DNA from: Caballeronia catudaia
Lineage (GTDB): Bacteria; Pseudomonadota; Gammaproteobacteria; Burkholderiales; Burkholderiaceae
Reading direction: 5' to 3'
Length of the DNA: 64,000 nucleotides
Assembly (NCBI RefSeq): GCF_001544755.2
Contig: NZ_FCOF02000014.1
Span: 1 to 64,000 of the forward strand
Made by a program: the position numbers and the translations under genes. The notes under the pieces are model-generated. The model searched no databases. It was not told the origin of the DNA and saw only the letters and a program-made list of their open reading frames with translations. The number at the start of each line of letters is the position of its first letter. Position 1 is the stretch's first letter. Of this stretch, positions 18,009 through 26,814 are shown in pieces.

Positions 18009-18647
18009 TCAATCCTGCGTGAGCGCGACGCGCCGTTCCACGGCGTGATGATCGTCCGCGCGCGCCGCGCCGAACGCGAGCGCAAAGCTCGAAGCCTGCC
18101 GCCCCACGGTGCGAAGCTGCTCGACCACCTTCGGATCGGAACACGTATCGGCGGATTCAAAGCGCGTTTCGAGCGTATTGACCGCGGCGCCGAACGGCGT
18201 CGGCCATCCGCGCAGCGCATGCACGATCGAGCGCAATGACGTGAGCACCGTGCCCGCCGCCTGCCATCCATATGCCGTGACGATGCTGCCGACCGCGCGG
18301 CCCTCGAGATAGGGACGTTCGTCGAGACGCAGCTCTTCCAGCGTATCCAGCGCGTTTTTCACGAGCCCCGAGATGCCGCCGTGATAACCCGGCGTCGCGA
18401 TGACGAGCGCATCCGCTGCGCGCACGGCTTCGATGAGTTCATGTTGCTCGTCGGTGAGCTCGCGCGTTTCCGGCGCATAGTGCGGCAGGCTGTGCAGGAA
18501 CGCGCCGCCGAAGAGCTGCACGCCCGCACCGGCTTCCTGCGCGCCGCGCAGCGCGAAAGCGAGCGCCCGTTCGGTCGATGATTGTGGCCGCGTCGTGCCG
18601 CCGATGCCGACCACGCGTGGCCGTCGCGATGAAATGGATCGAGACAA
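18009..18647 (-). CDS. NADPH-dependent FMN reductase family protein (start TTG)
   Basis: A 212-residue flavodoxin-like protein. RVVGIGGTTRPQSSTERALA is the N-terminal FMN phosphate loop, and ADALVIATPGYHGGISGLVK with NALDTLEEL is the second FMN-binding loop (the PxYHGGxSGxLKNAlD type). GRAVGSIVTAYGWQAAGTVL follows. Such enzymes reduce FMN, quinones or azo compounds with NADPH in the cytosol, or supply FMNH2 to a monooxygenase; no monooxygenase is adjacent. The TTG start at 18647 is supported by AGGGAGC seven bases upstream. Convergent with the small protein at 17772. Confidence 0.88.
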   Translation of the reverse strand: MSRSISSRRPRVVGIGGTTRPQSSTERALAFALRGAQEAGAGVQLFGGAFLHSLPHYAPETRELTDEQHELIEAVRAADALVIATPGYHGGISGLVKNALDTLEELRLDERPYLEGRAVGSIVTAYGWQAAGTVLTSLRSIVHALRGWPTPFGAAVNTLETRFESADTCSDPKVVEQLRTVGRQASSFALAFGAARADDHHAVERRVALTQD

Positions 18648-18759
18648 GTTCGATGCTCCCTGGATTTCGAGTCAGATGACCGCGTTCTGATTTAAAGACG
18701 TCATCCATCTACGTTATGGGAGCGGATCGCATTCGCCAACGAAGCGAATCTGCTAAGCA

Positions 18760-19017
18760 ATGCACGCGGACGGCTTTTACGACGATGGCCAAATGCCACG
18801 TGATGCGCATGGCATCTCGTCGTGGACGCAGAACATGCCGGCCGTCGAGAAGAATTATCTGGAGAAGATGAAGCAAAGCCCGGCGCGGGCGAAGTTCTCA
18901 GCCGAGCATGGACGATCGGAATTCCATGCGCTCGACAGGCGACTGGCAGCACGTGAGCAGCGCATTGCGGATACGCTCTACCGGTCGGGCGATGCGCAGG
19001 CAGTGGCGGGGCGGTGA
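18760..19017 (+). CDS. Small hypothetical protein, 85 residues
   Basis: A hydrophilic, probably helical protein (VEKNYLEKMKQSPARAKFSA, ALDRRLAAREQRIADTLYR). There is no clear Shine-Dalgarno before the ATG at 18760; a second in-frame ATG at 18793 (MPRDAHGIS) is possible. I do not recognise a family. It may be a real small gene because its codons are GC3-rich like the neighbours and the amphipathic helix is coherent, but the evidence is thin. Confidence 0.5.
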   Translation: MHADGFYDDGQMPRDAHGISSWTQNMPAVEKNYLEKMKQSPARAKFSAEHGRSEFHALDRRLAAREQRIADTLYRSGDAQAVAGR

Positions 19018-19105
19018 AGTGTGTCGATGGGGCAGCTCGTGAATGACGACCGCGCGATATGGCTTGCAGCCATACCGCGCTTCATTACTGTGCGCCGTTC
19101 ACGCC

Positions 19106-19870
19106 TTACTGCGGATTTCTCGCACTGAGATACGCGAGCGGGTCCACCGGTGATCGATCTATTCGTACTTCGAATAGAAACGATGGCTGACCATCAGCCC
19201 GAGCGCCCATTTCTGCAATGGCCTGTCCTTGCTTCACAGAGGCGCCCGCGCGCACGAGTGCGCGATGCACATTGCCATAGGCCGTGATGAGATGCTCGTC
19301 GTGCTTGATCACGACCAGGTTTCCATATCCCTCGATTTTGCTGCCCACATAGACAACGCGTCCGTTCCGGACCGATTTGATCGGTTCGCCGGCGGCGCCG
19401 CCCACGGTGATTCCCTTCGAACCCGATGCTCCAAAGGGTGCGATGAGCGGGCCAGTTGCGGGCCAGGGAAATCGGTCAGCGGCTTGTTTTCCCGAATCGG
19501 GCCGAACCGTTTCGGGCGGAATCGCGCGAGACGATGAAGCCGCAGGCGGACCGACTCGCAACCGCTGACCCACGCTTAACGCAACGTCAGCGGAGATCGC
19601 GTTCCAGGAAGCGAGCTCCGTGACGCTGCGTCCGTAGGCGTTCGCTATCGAGGCCAGCGTGTCGCCCGGCGCGACGGCGTAGTAGCCCGCGGGCAGCGCC
19701 GTAGCGGAAGTGGGTGCGATGAGCGAACCGGGCATGACGGGTTGCGCTTCCGGTCCGGATGCATTGCTCGCGCAGCCGGCCGCGATAAGCGGGATGCACA
19801 TGAGGCCGGTTCTGACCGTGTTCCGGAGCAGGACGTTACGTCCGTTGATAAGACTGAATCGATACGACAT
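19106..19870 (-). CDS. LysM / M23-like lipoprotein (NlpD-type murein hydrolase activator)
   Basis: A 254-residue protein from the chosen ATG at 19870. It has an N-terminal signal with a lipobox (MCIPLIAAGCAS, lipidated Cys), a LysM domain (YYAVAPGDTLASIANAYGRS, WNAISADVALSVGQRLRVG) and a C-terminal LytM/M23-like domain (PLIAPFGASGSKGITVGGAA, YGNLVVIKHDEHLITAYGNV, GQPSFLFEVRI). In the first M23 motif the usual HxGxD is SKGITVGG, and the later HxH is replaced by FLFEV, so the zinc ligands are lost and it should be inactive, acting like NlpD/EnvC to activate amidases at the outer membrane. The frame is open for 45 more codons upstream. Divergently placed small and RlpA-like envelope genes lie nearby. 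Confidence 0.85.
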   Translation of the reverse strand: MSYRFSLINGRNVLLRNTVRTGLMCIPLIAAGCASNASGPEAQPVMPGSLIAPTSATALPAGYYAVAPGDTLASIANAYGRSVTELASWNAISADVALSVGQRLRVGPPAASSSRAIPPETVRPDSGKQAADRFPWPATGPLIAPFGASGSKGITVGGAAGEPIKSVRNGRVVYVGSKIEGYGNLVVIKHDEHLITAYGNVHRALVRAGASVKQGQAIAEMGARADGQPSFLFEVRIDRSPVDPLAYLSARNPQ

Positions 19871-19937
19871 CTTTTGAATTCGTTGACCTTCTGATGACTT
19901 GACTTGGGCTGCTACCAACCCTTTCCGGAACCATCTC

Positions 19938-20210
19938 TTAGTGCGGAGTTGCCTCGGTGGCAACCGGTTCATGATCCGTGCCCGGCTCTTTGTTGTCATG
20001 CCCATGTGCCCGGGCCCTCGACGCGCTGCGATGCTTCCCCCAGTAGTTGCGATCGGGCGCTCTCACGACAGCCTCGGTAGCCGGTATCGGCTTCGACCCG
20101 TCGACGCCGCCTTGCGCTCCGGCTGTCTTGCCACGATCTATGACGGAGTGAGCCAGACACGAAGCCGCTACGCACGCCGCAACGATGAGAAATGGGATCA
20201 GAGGCTTCAT
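19938..20210 (-). CDS. Small exported hypothetical protein, 90 residues
   Basis: The ATG at 20210 gives MKPLIPFLIVAACVAASCLA, a convincing signal sequence, possibly a lipoprotein (AASC). The mature part is polar and rich in His, Arg and charged residues (HRSASRARAHGHDNKEPG). It has no recognised domain, and no clear ribosome site is visible. It lies 67 bases upstream of the LysM/M23 lipoprotein gene on the same strand and could be co-transcribed with it. Confidence 0.5.
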   Translation of the reverse strand: MKPLIPFLIVAACVAASCLAHSVIDRGKTAGAQGGVDGSKPIPATEAVVRAPDRNYWGKHRSASRARAHGHDNKEPGTDHEPVATEATPH

Positions 20211-21008
20211 GAGGTGGTCATCGAATGCTGAATGATCGCGGGGGGACTCGTGCGTGATCGAGAGACAAAAAGACGCGATTTCACAGGGATTTCCGCAAGG
20301 GCGTGATGAGAATGTGAGTGGCATCGCCATCAGGCAACGGACTGGAAAAACCTTGTGTCAACCAGACAGACCAGCGGTACGCGAGCCGGAACTCTGCTTT
20401 TTGCCCGAGGTAATGAAAGCGTTCGGCACAGTAGAGCAATCAACAGTCTTCAACCATAGGAGTAATCCGAGTCGGTATGGCCATGACCTCGAATCGAAAA
20501 GCAATGCTCGGCGCGAATTTCACTGAATGCGCCGCATAGTTGTCAAAGATTTTGATTGCGGGACCGTCTGGTCAACTTCCCGAAACGTACGGCGTTACTG
20601 CCTGACCGATCGAATGGATCGAGCGCGGATGCGGCCAAGGCAGCGTCGAACAGCGCCGTGTCGGTGGCTGCGGCCTGCGCTCCGGTCGCCGCATCGGCGC
20701 CGAAGCAATAAGCGTCGCAGATCGTTGTGATCTGTGCGGCGGAAGCACGAGAACGCTGACTCGTTCCGATACTTTCGCGTCATCCGTCGACCCATTCCTG
20801 ATCCGGAGGCAGATCGCGAAACACGCGGTCTTTCTGGCTGCAGTGAGAGACGCATCGAATTCATGGTGTGTCTTCTCACCGCATTTCTAATGCGCGTCTT
20901 GAAGGTCTGGATTCGTGATTCACGAAGAAGCTTCTTCGCTCTTCGTCCAACAGTCATGGCGAATCCCGTCGAGCCTTCGAACCTTCTCACGATTCAAGGA
21001 GAGAAGCC
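20211..21008. other. 798-base stretch without a convincing gene
   Basis: Composition here is lower in GC and codon usage in all frames is irregular. Open frames at 20254-20526 (+), 20734-21072 (+) and 20595-20990 (-) lack ribosome sites and recognisable domains. The plus-strand frame 20556-20711 ends in an Ala-rich tail (NGSSADAAKAASNS, then CAPVAASAPKQ) that looks like the end of a decayed exported protein, but I cannot name it. The last 15 bases hold the AAGGAGAGA ribosome site of rlpA. Confidence 0.5.
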
Positions 21009-21566
21009 GTGTCGTATCGAATGTTGTCGTGGACTGCCTGTCTGCTGTTCGCGGGTTGCGCGGGACAATTAAAAAATCCCGCGGTAGTAGAAAGCCGGCC
21101 GGCAGATATTCAAATTGCGATGCAGCCCGAATCCTCTCCGGATTCTGCTGCTTCCAGCGTGAATGCCTCATCGGCCATTGGGCTTCAGAGTGCGCCGCTC
21201 GCACTAAAGCCGCCTGCGCAAGCAAGCACGGATTTTGTGCAGGCTGGCAGGGCGTCATGGTACGGCAAGAAGTTTCAGGGGCGTCGTACGGCGAGCGGCG
21301 AGCGTTTCGATATGCATGCTTTGACAGCGGCACATCGAACGCTGCCTTTTGGAACTTACGTTCGTGTCAGCAATGGATCGAAGACGAGATCGGTGATCGT
21401 CCGTATCAATGATCGAGGACCGTACACCAAAGGACGCATCATTGATTTGTCGTTTGCGGCGGCAAGGATGCTTGGATTGCGTGAAATCGAAGCGGGGCCC
21501 GTTAATTTAGAGAGGGTTGGCGACGGCAACCGGCTTACACCGCCATATACGGATGCGCATAAGTAA
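21009..21566 (+). CDS. rlpA: RlpA-family septal-ring lytic transglycosylase-like lipoprotein (start GTG)
   Basis: A 185-residue protein with a short lipoprotein signal (WTACLLFAGCAG) and a C-terminal double-psi beta-barrel RlpA domain: GRASWYGKKFQGRRTASGER, FDMHALTAAHRTLPFGTYV and IVRINDRGPYTKGRIIDLSF followed by AAARMLGL. The catalytic Asp (NDRGP) and the conserved GERFD are present. RlpA cleaves naked glycan strands at the division septum or acts as a scaffold there. The SPOR domain of longer RlpAs is absent, so this is a short paralogue. The GTG start is fixed by AAGGAGAGA at 20997-21005. The flanking DNA has lower GC than the core of the window. Confidence 0.88.
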   Translation: MSYRMLSWTACLLFAGCAGQLKNPAVVESRPADIQIAMQPESSPDSAASSVNASSAIGLQSAPLALKPPAQASTDFVQAGRASWYGKKFQGRRTASGERFDMHALTAAHRTLPFGTYVRVSNGSKTRSVIVRINDRGPYTKGRIIDLSFAAARMLGLREIEAGPVNLERVGDGNRLTPPYTDAHK

Positions 21567-21821
21567 GCGAAATCGCAAGCCAAACCGTTCAACTCATACT
21601 GCCCGAGCGCTTGATAGTTCCATCGCACGCTGTCGTGCAAGCTATGCGTTCTTGCGTCGAGTCAGTGCCGGTCGAGGTTATGCGACCGCAGCTTTGAATC
21701 GGAGCGTATATGCGAAAGGAATCGTTCATCCATTGATTTGCTTAGCAGCGTAAATTCGTTCGCGTCGGCCGATGCGTCGCTTATGCTTCTACGCTGGCAT
21801 AGCTCGCGCAAAGATATCTTC

Positions 21822-22415
21822 ATGACACATCGACCCGCTCCCACCGATATCGCCATTCATCCGCTGATCGCGGGACGCTGGAGCCCGCGCGCGTATGCGG
21901 ATCGGCCCGTCGCGCATGCGCAAGTGGTCGCGTTGCTCGAAGCGGCGCGCTGGGCGCCATCGGCATACAACGCGCAACCGTGGCGCTTCGTCGTGTTCGA
22001 GAAGTCGCGGGATGCCGATGCCTTCGCGCGCGCGTTTTCGTTTCTCGTGCCGTTCAATCAGACGTGGAATGCGAATGCGCAAGTGCTGATCGTCGTGCTC
22101 GCGGACACGCTCAACGCGAAGGGCGAGCCGGTTCCGAACGCAAGTTATGACGCGGGCGCCGCCGCAATGGCGATCCTGCTTCAGGCGCATGCGCAGGATC
22201 TTGCCGCCCACGCGATGAGCGGCTTCGATGCAAACGGCTTCGAAAAGACGTTCGCGATTCCCGAGCGCTTGACCGCGCTTTCCGTGATTTCCGTCGCGCA
22301 TCATGGCGATGCGCGCGCTTTGCCTTCGGCATTGGCCGAGCGTGAGCTTGCGCCGCGCGCGAGATTGTCGCTCGAGGATATCGTGCAATTCGGGGGATGG
22401 AAGCAAACGGCTTGA
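21822..22415 (+). CDS. Nitroreductase-family protein
   Basis: A 197-residue FMN-dependent nitroreductase-fold protein. Blocks are LIAGRWSPRAYADRPV (FMN phosphate Arg/Ser), LLEAARWAPSAYNAQPWRFV (the WAPSxxNxQPWRF signature) and NASYDAGAAAMAILLQAHAQ. Such enzymes reduce nitroaromatics, quinones or flavins with NAD(P)H, as cytosolic dimers. The ATG at 21822 gives a normal N-terminus; another ATG 13 codons upstream is possible and no strong ribosome site decides. The physiological substrate is unknown. Confidence 0.88.
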   Translation: MTHRPAPTDIAIHPLIAGRWSPRAYADRPVAHAQVVALLEAARWAPSAYNAQPWRFVVFEKSRDADAFARAFSFLVPFNQTWNANAQVLIVVLADTLNAKGEPVPNASYDAGAAAMAILLQAHAQDLAAHAMSGFDANGFEKTFAIPERLTALSVISVAHHGDARALPSALAERELAPRARLSLEDIVQFGGWKQTA

Positions 22416-22541
22416 TTTTCGCCTTCGCTCTCGCACGATCGTGCGCCGCATTGCCACACGTCCTTGGCGACGCGTGTGGTATAAGCACCGCATGCGCGCG
22501 CCAAGCCTCGCGGCGCGCAACGAACGTGACAGGAGCATGCA

Positions 22542-22826
22542 GTGAGACGGACCGCCGAAAACAAGTTGAAGGTGGTCGCAGTGCGGGTCGATCCACAATT
22601 CGAGCAACGGCTGCGACTATTGGCTGAAGTGACGGGACGCAAGCAATCGTTCTTTCTTCAGCAGATGATCGAGAACGGCATCAGCGCAATGGAGGAGACC
22701 TGGCTGCCGCCGGATCTTCTCGAACAAGTGAAGAGCGGCACGTTGCCTGCGTTGCAGCAGGATCGCATCGCGACCGCGGATCTTTTCGGCGACCCGTCCA
22801 CCGAAGAGCCGGATCAGGTTTCATGA
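22542..22826 (+). CDS. Ribbon-helix-helix (CopG-like) DNA-binding protein (start GTG)
   Basis: A 94-residue protein with a ribbon-helix-helix at residues 8-50: LKVVAVRVDPQFEQRLRLLA (beta strand plus helix A), then VTGRKQSFFLQQMIENGISA (turn and helix B). The tail (LPPDLLEQVKSGTLPALQQD) is acidic-polar and could contact a partner. RHH proteins are dimeric repressors, often antitoxins. The GTG start has CAGGAGC six bases before it. Its stop overlaps the ATG of the chorismatase gene by four bases, so the two are translationally coupled. A regulator of that operon is more likely than a toxin-antitoxin pair, since the downstream protein is not a toxin type. Confidence 0.85.
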   Translation: MRRTAENKLKVVAVRVDPQFEQRLRLLAEVTGRKQSFFLQQMIENGISAMEETWLPPDLLEQVKSGTLPALQQDRIATADLFGDPSTEEPDQVS

Positions 22827-23773
22827 TCGCGTCCCGCTTCGTCCGTATCGACGAGACGTGTGAGGGCGGCGCGCTTGCGCGCATCGTCTTCGGCGATACG
22901 AGCGGGCGGCCACGCATCGAGAACGGTGTGCCGACGCTGCACCTCGACATGTACGACGACGCGCGCGATGGCTTCGCCGAAATCTGGCCTGGCGCCGCGC
23001 CGGTTCGCAGCGGAATCTTCCACGGTCTCGTCTTCGCCCACGACGACGAGTTCCTGTTTTGCGCAGGGTTCATCCCGTCTTCCGACCGATACACCGACGC
23101 CACGCGCCAGGCGTATGGCGATGCGTTTGCGCTCGTCCGCGAACTGGGCTTTCCGAAGATTTTCCGCATGTGGAACTTCATTCCGCATATCAACGGAGAG
23201 AACCGGGAAGGGCTGGAGGTGTATCGCGATTTCTGCCGCGGGCGCGCAGTCGCATTCGAAGAGGATTACGCGGCGGCCTCGGGCATGCCGGCGGCGACGG
23301 GCATCGGCACATCGGGCGATGGCGTCGGCTTCTATTTTCTGGCGTGCCGTGAGAGCGCGATGAGGCACATCGAGAATTCGCGTCAGACGCCCGCGTATGA
23401 ATATCCGCAGCGTTACGGTCCGAAAGCGCCGAGCTTCGCGCGCGGCACGCAATTGGGCGACGCGCTGTTCGTATCGGGCACGGCCAGCATTCTCGGGCAC
23501 GAGACGGTGCATGCGGGCGATCTGCGCAAGCAGTGGGGCGTCGCGATCGACAACATCGCGCATCTGATCGGCTCGCAAAACTACGCGCTGCATAATCTCG
23601 ATCAGATCAAGGTCTATTACCGGCACGCGACGGACTTGCCATCGGTGACGAAGCTCGCAAAGGCCGCGTTTCATCCCGACGCCAACATCCGTTTTCTGAA
23701 GGTCGATATCTGCCGCGCCGATCTGCTGGTCGAGATCGAAGGCATCGCGTCACGACTGCTTCGATCAGACTGA
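22823..23773 (+). CDS. Chorismatase (FkbO/Hyg5/XanB2-like chorismate hydrolase)
   Basis: A 316-residue protein of the chorismatase family, built on a trimer-of-YjgF-like fold. Visible blocks are RMWNFIPHINGENREGLEVY followed by RDFCRGR, SGMPAATGIGTSGDGVGFYF and ENSRQTPAYEYPQRYGPKAP with SFARG, which carry the substrate-binding and catalytic residues (the E in the C-terminal VDICRADLLVEIEG, and R and Y in QRYGP). Family members convert chorismate to 3-hydroxybenzoate, 4-hydroxybenzoate or a dihydrodiol plus pyruvate; which product this one makes cannot be told. In xanthomonads the XanB2 member supplies ubiquinone and pigment precursors. The gene overlaps the upstream RHH regulator by 4 bases and its end overlaps the convergent LysR gene by 9. 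Confidence 0.87.
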   Translation: MIASRFVRIDETCEGGALARIVFGDTSGRPRIENGVPTLHLDMYDDARDGFAEIWPGAAPVRSGIFHGLVFAHDDEFLFCAGFIPSSDRYTDATRQAYGDAFALVRELGFPKIFRMWNFIPHINGENREGLEVYRDFCRGRAVAFEEDYAAASGMPAATGIGTSGDGVGFYFLACRESAMRHIENSRQTPAYEYPQRYGPKAPSFARGTQLGDALFVSGTASILGHETVHAGDLRKQWGVAIDNIAHLIGSQNYALHNLDQIKVYYRHATDLPSVTKLAKAAFHPDANIRFLKVDICRADLLVEIEGIASRLLRSD

Positions 23774-24634
23774 CGCCGATTGCCTGAGCGTCTTCACGAG
23801 CAGGCTGTGCAGGCTATCGACCGCTTTCGAGCCGCGCGAATCGCGGCTTCGATATACCGCGACTTCCATCGGCGCCAATGGCCCGAGACCTTCGTCGCTG
23901 CCGAGAATCTGCAAATGCTCCGGCGCACTGCATTGCGTGAGCGCCGCGACGGCCAGGCCGCTTTCGACGGCCGCGATCTGCCCCGCGAGACTGGAACTGT
24001 TGTAGACCACCTTGTAGCGTCGCCCTTGCTGCGCGAGCGAATTGATCGCGCCGCGCCGCGCGAGGCTCGTGCTTTCATAGACGGCGATCGGCAACGGATC
24101 GCGCCGCCATGACTCGAACTGCGTCGCGCCGACCCAGACCATCGGCTCGTGGAAAAGTAGCGTGCCGCGTCGGCCGTGGTCGCGCGAAACCAGCGCGATA
24201 TCGAGTTCGCCATTCGCGACACGCGGAATCAGCGAAGTCGATTGCTCGCAGATCAGTTCGATTTCGACGCCGCTGTGCTTCGGCGCAAAGCGCTTGAGCA
24301 CGGGCGTCAGATACTTCGCCGCGTAGTCGTCGGGCACGCCGAGGCGCACGCGGCCGCTCAGTTGCTCGCCTTGCAGCGCGACGTGGGCTTCGGCGTGCAG
24401 ATCGAGAATGCGTCGCGCGTAGCCGAGCAGCGTCTGGCCGTCGTGGGTCAATTCGAGCGTGCGCAAACTCCGCTCGATGAGACGCAATCCCAGCGCGCTT
24501 TCCAGCTTCTTCAACTGCATGCTCACCGCCGATTGCGAGCGATGCACTTCGCTGGCCGCGCTCGACAGCGATCCCGCGTCGACGACCGCGACGAAGCATT
24601 TGAGCCAGTCGGTTTGCAGATCGTGTTGTTTCAT
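23765..24634 (-). CDS. LysR-family transcriptional regulator
   Basis: A 289-residue LTTR. The winged helix is at residues 8-68 (WLKCFVAVVDAGSLSSAASE, SQSAVSMQLKKLESALGLRL then IERSLRTLELTHDG), followed by a PBP2 domain (GRVRLGVPDDYAAKYLTPVL, ELICEQSTSLIPRVANGELD). It is divergent from an EamA transporter gene with 86 bases between starts, the usual arrangement for an LTTR and its target. Its 3' end overlaps the chorismatase gene. Confidence 0.92.
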   Translation of the reverse strand: MKQHDLQTDWLKCFVAVVDAGSLSSAASEVHRSQSAVSMQLKKLESALGLRLIERSLRTLELTHDGQTLLGYARRILDLHAEAHVALQGEQLSGRVRLGVPDDYAAKYLTPVLKRFAPKHSGVEIELICEQSTSLIPRVANGELDIALVSRDHGRRGTLLFHEPMVWVGATQFESWRRDPLPIAVYESTSLARRGAINSLAQQGRRYKVVYNSSSLAGQIAAVESGLAVAALTQCSAPEHLQILGSDEGLGPLAPMEVAVYRSRDSRGSKAVDSLHSLLVKTLRQSASV

Positions 24635-24720
24635 GGTCGATGCGATGCTTTCGAAAAGCGAATGGATGACGTTCGAATTATGCGCTTTTCGTTCGCATCA
24701 GCGGGGCACACACTGCGGGC

Positions 24721-25623
24721 ATGGATACCCATCACACGACAATGCGCTTTGCGGAGCGCCGCGCGCCAGACGCCTGGCCTTTTTTGCTCGGCTGCGCGCT
24801 GCTGGGCACCATCGGCGTTTTCCTGCACGAAGCCCACGCCGATCCATTGACCGCGACGTGGTTTCGCTGCGCATTCGGACTGCTCGGCATGAGCGCGTGG
24901 GTCATCCTGCGCGGGCAAACGGGTTTTCTGCGTCTGACGCGAACCACCGGGCCGTGGGTGCTCGCCGCCGGCATGCTGATGGTGCTGAACTGGGCGCTGT
25001 TCTTCAGCGCGGTCGAGCGCATTTCGGCGGGCGTCGCGATCGTGCTGTTTCATGTTCAGCCGATGTGGGTGCTGGTGCTAGCATCGTTGTTGCTCAAGGA
25101 GGCGATCGGCGGACGGCGCATCGTTGCGGTGGCGGTCGCGATGTTCGGACTGGTGCTTGCGACCGGCATCGTCGAGCACGCGACAGGCGGCACGCTGAAG
25201 GCCGATTATTGGATCGGCGTTGCCGCATGCATCGCGGGTTCGTTCTGTCTGGCGTGCGTGACCATCATCGCGAAACGGCTGCGTGGCATGCCGGCCGGCG
25301 TCCTCGCTTGGTGGCAATGCGCGGTCGGCACGCTGGTATTGTCGGTCTGGCCGATTGAGCACGGATGGCCCGCGTGGGGCGTGTCGTGGGTGTGGCTCGC
25401 GGGGCTCGGGTTGATCCACACGGGGCTCGCGTACACGCTCATCTACATCGGCATGGCGCGTCTGAATACGGGCCGCATCGCGGTGTTTCAGTTCGTTTAT
25501 CCGGCGGTGGCCATCGTCATCGACTGGTGGTATTTCGATCAGCGATTGAGCAGCGTGCAGCTTGCGGGGATTGGGGTGATGTCGGTGGCGATAGGGTTTG
25601 CGGAGCGACGGGCGAACAAGTGA
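24721..25623 (+). CDS. EamA/DMT-superfamily transporter
   Basis: A 300-residue, 10-TM drug/metabolite transporter with two EamA repeats. The first repeat runs from WPFLLGCALLGTIGVFLHEA to LVLASLLLKEAIGGRRIVAV. The second runs from DYWIGVAACIAGSFCLACVT to FQFVYPAVAIVIDWWYFDQ. These proteins export amino acids, nucleosides or other metabolites. The ATG at 24721 or the one at 24742 (MRFAERRAP) could be the start. It is divergent from the LysR gene, which is likely to control it. The 246 bases after it up to the next (convergent) gene show nothing of note. Confidence 0.9.
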   Translation: MDTHHTTMRFAERRAPDAWPFLLGCALLGTIGVFLHEAHADPLTATWFRCAFGLLGMSAWVILRGQTGFLRLTRTTGPWVLAAGMLMVLNWALFFSAVERISAGVAIVLFHVQPMWVLVLASLLLKEAIGGRRIVAVAVAMFGLVLATGIVEHATGGTLKADYWIGVAACIAGSFCLACVTIIAKRLRGMPAGVLAWWQCAVGTLVLSVWPIEHGWPAWGVSWVWLAGLGLIHTGLAYTLIYIGMARLNTGRIAVFQFVYPAVAIVIDWWYFDQRLSSVQLAGIGVMSVAIGFAERRANK

Positions 25624-25869
25624 CAGGCAATGCCGGCGAGCGATACTGCGCACGTGTTTATCCGCACATGCGATGCATATGGTTCAGGCATTTGTCACCC
25701 GTGTCGACGTTCCGTCGAAAAGCCAATCCGAAAAAGCCGTAAAAATCACGCGCACGCTGATCAATGTCTCGCGTAGCGGTGAACGAGGCCTGCGGGAAGA
25801 GGCACAGGAAATAACGGCGATTCAAGGAAGAGTCCGCCCTACGTGGTCGATATGCAAGGCGACATGTAG

Positions 25870-26805
25870 CTACTGGCCACGCACATCAGCGGACGCCGCA
25901 GGCACACGCCCCCGTCCCGCCTTCTGCGCCCGATCGAGCATGAAGTCGATGAAAGCCAGCGTCGCGCGCGTGTGATGCCGGTTCGGCATATACAGCATGT
26001 ACATGTGCGTGCCGAAGATGCTGAGACGCCATTCATCGAGCGCGGTGACCACATCGCCGCGCCGCATGTCTTCCATCACGACATAATCCGGCACGATGCC
26101 GACGCCCAGTCCCGCGAGAATCGAATCGCGCAGAAAGAGAAAGTTCTCCGATATCACGCTCGGTTCCAGCAGCACTTCATGACGTTCGTCGCCGAGATAG
26201 GCGGCCACGCGCGTCTGCTTGCCGATCACCGACGCGGTGATCACCGGCGCGACGCGCAGTGCTTCGAGCCGCGTCGGCATGCCGTGCGCCTGCGCATAGG
26301 CCGACGACGCGCACGCGACATAACGCACCGGCCCCATATCGCGCGCGACGAGGCTCGGCGGCGGCTCGGGCATCACGCGCACGGCGATATCGACTTCATC
26401 GCGCAGCAGGTCTTCGACGCGATTCTCGAACATCACGTCGAGCACGATATCCGGATACTCCCGCTTGAACGCGATCAGCCATTCCGACATCACGAGCTGC
26501 CCGTAACCGCTCGGCACCGATAGTCGCACGCGTCCCTGCAGCCGCTGCCCGAGCGTCGACACCGATTCCTGCGCCGCGAGCAGCGCGTTGCGGATCGACA
26601 GCCCATGCTCATACAGCTTCAGGCCGATCTCGGTCGGCTCGACGCGGCGCGTGGTGCGCCGCACGAGTTGCAGACCAACCGACTTTTCGAGCTGATTCAG
26701 GTGATAGCTGACATTGGCGCGGCTCATCTTGAGGCGCCGCGCGGCTTCGCTCAGATTGCCCGCATCGAGGATTTCGACCAGCAGCGTGAGTTCGTTGACA
26801 TCCAC
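25870..26805 (-). CDS. LysR-family transcriptional regulator of the beta-oxidation operon
   Basis: An LTTR of 311 residues from the GTG at 26805 (MDVNELTLLVEILDAGNLSE). It has the helix-turn-helix AARRLKMSRANVSYHLNQLE, the wing, and a PBP2 domain of the CrgA-like type (GRVRLSVPSGYGQLVMSEWL, then YPDIVLDVMFENRVEDLLRD). The frame is open to a TTG at 26823, which would add TINIAV, but that TTG forms part of the AATTGTCAA operator-like repeat, so I prefer the GTG. Neither start has a good Shine-Dalgarno. It is divergent from the FadB-like operon across a 126-base region with a promoter and repeats, and probably regulates it. Confidence 0.9.
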   Translation of the reverse strand: MDVNELTLLVEILDAGNLSEAARRLKMSRANVSYHLNQLEKSVGLQLVRRTTRRVEPTEIGLKLYEHGLSIRNALLAAQESVSTLGQRLQGRVRLSVPSGYGQLVMSEWLIAFKREYPDIVLDVMFENRVEDLLRDEVDIAVRVMPEPPPSLVARDMGPVRYVACASSAYAQAHGMPTRLEALRVAPVITASVIGKQTRVAAYLGDERHEVLLEPSVISENFLFLRDSILAGLGVGIVPDYVVMEDMRRGDVVTALDEWRLSIFGTHMYMLYMPNRHHTRATLAFIDFMLDRAQKAGRGRVPAASADVRGQ

Positions 26806-26814
26806 GGCAATATT

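Noticed and set aside
20254-20526. 90-codon plus-strand frame
   Set aside because: No ribosome site, erratic codon use and no protein-like motif.
22542-23773. RHH gene and following gene as a toxin-antitoxin pair
   Set aside because: The downstream protein is a 316-residue chorismatase-type enzyme, not a known toxin fold; kept as a regulator-enzyme pair instead.
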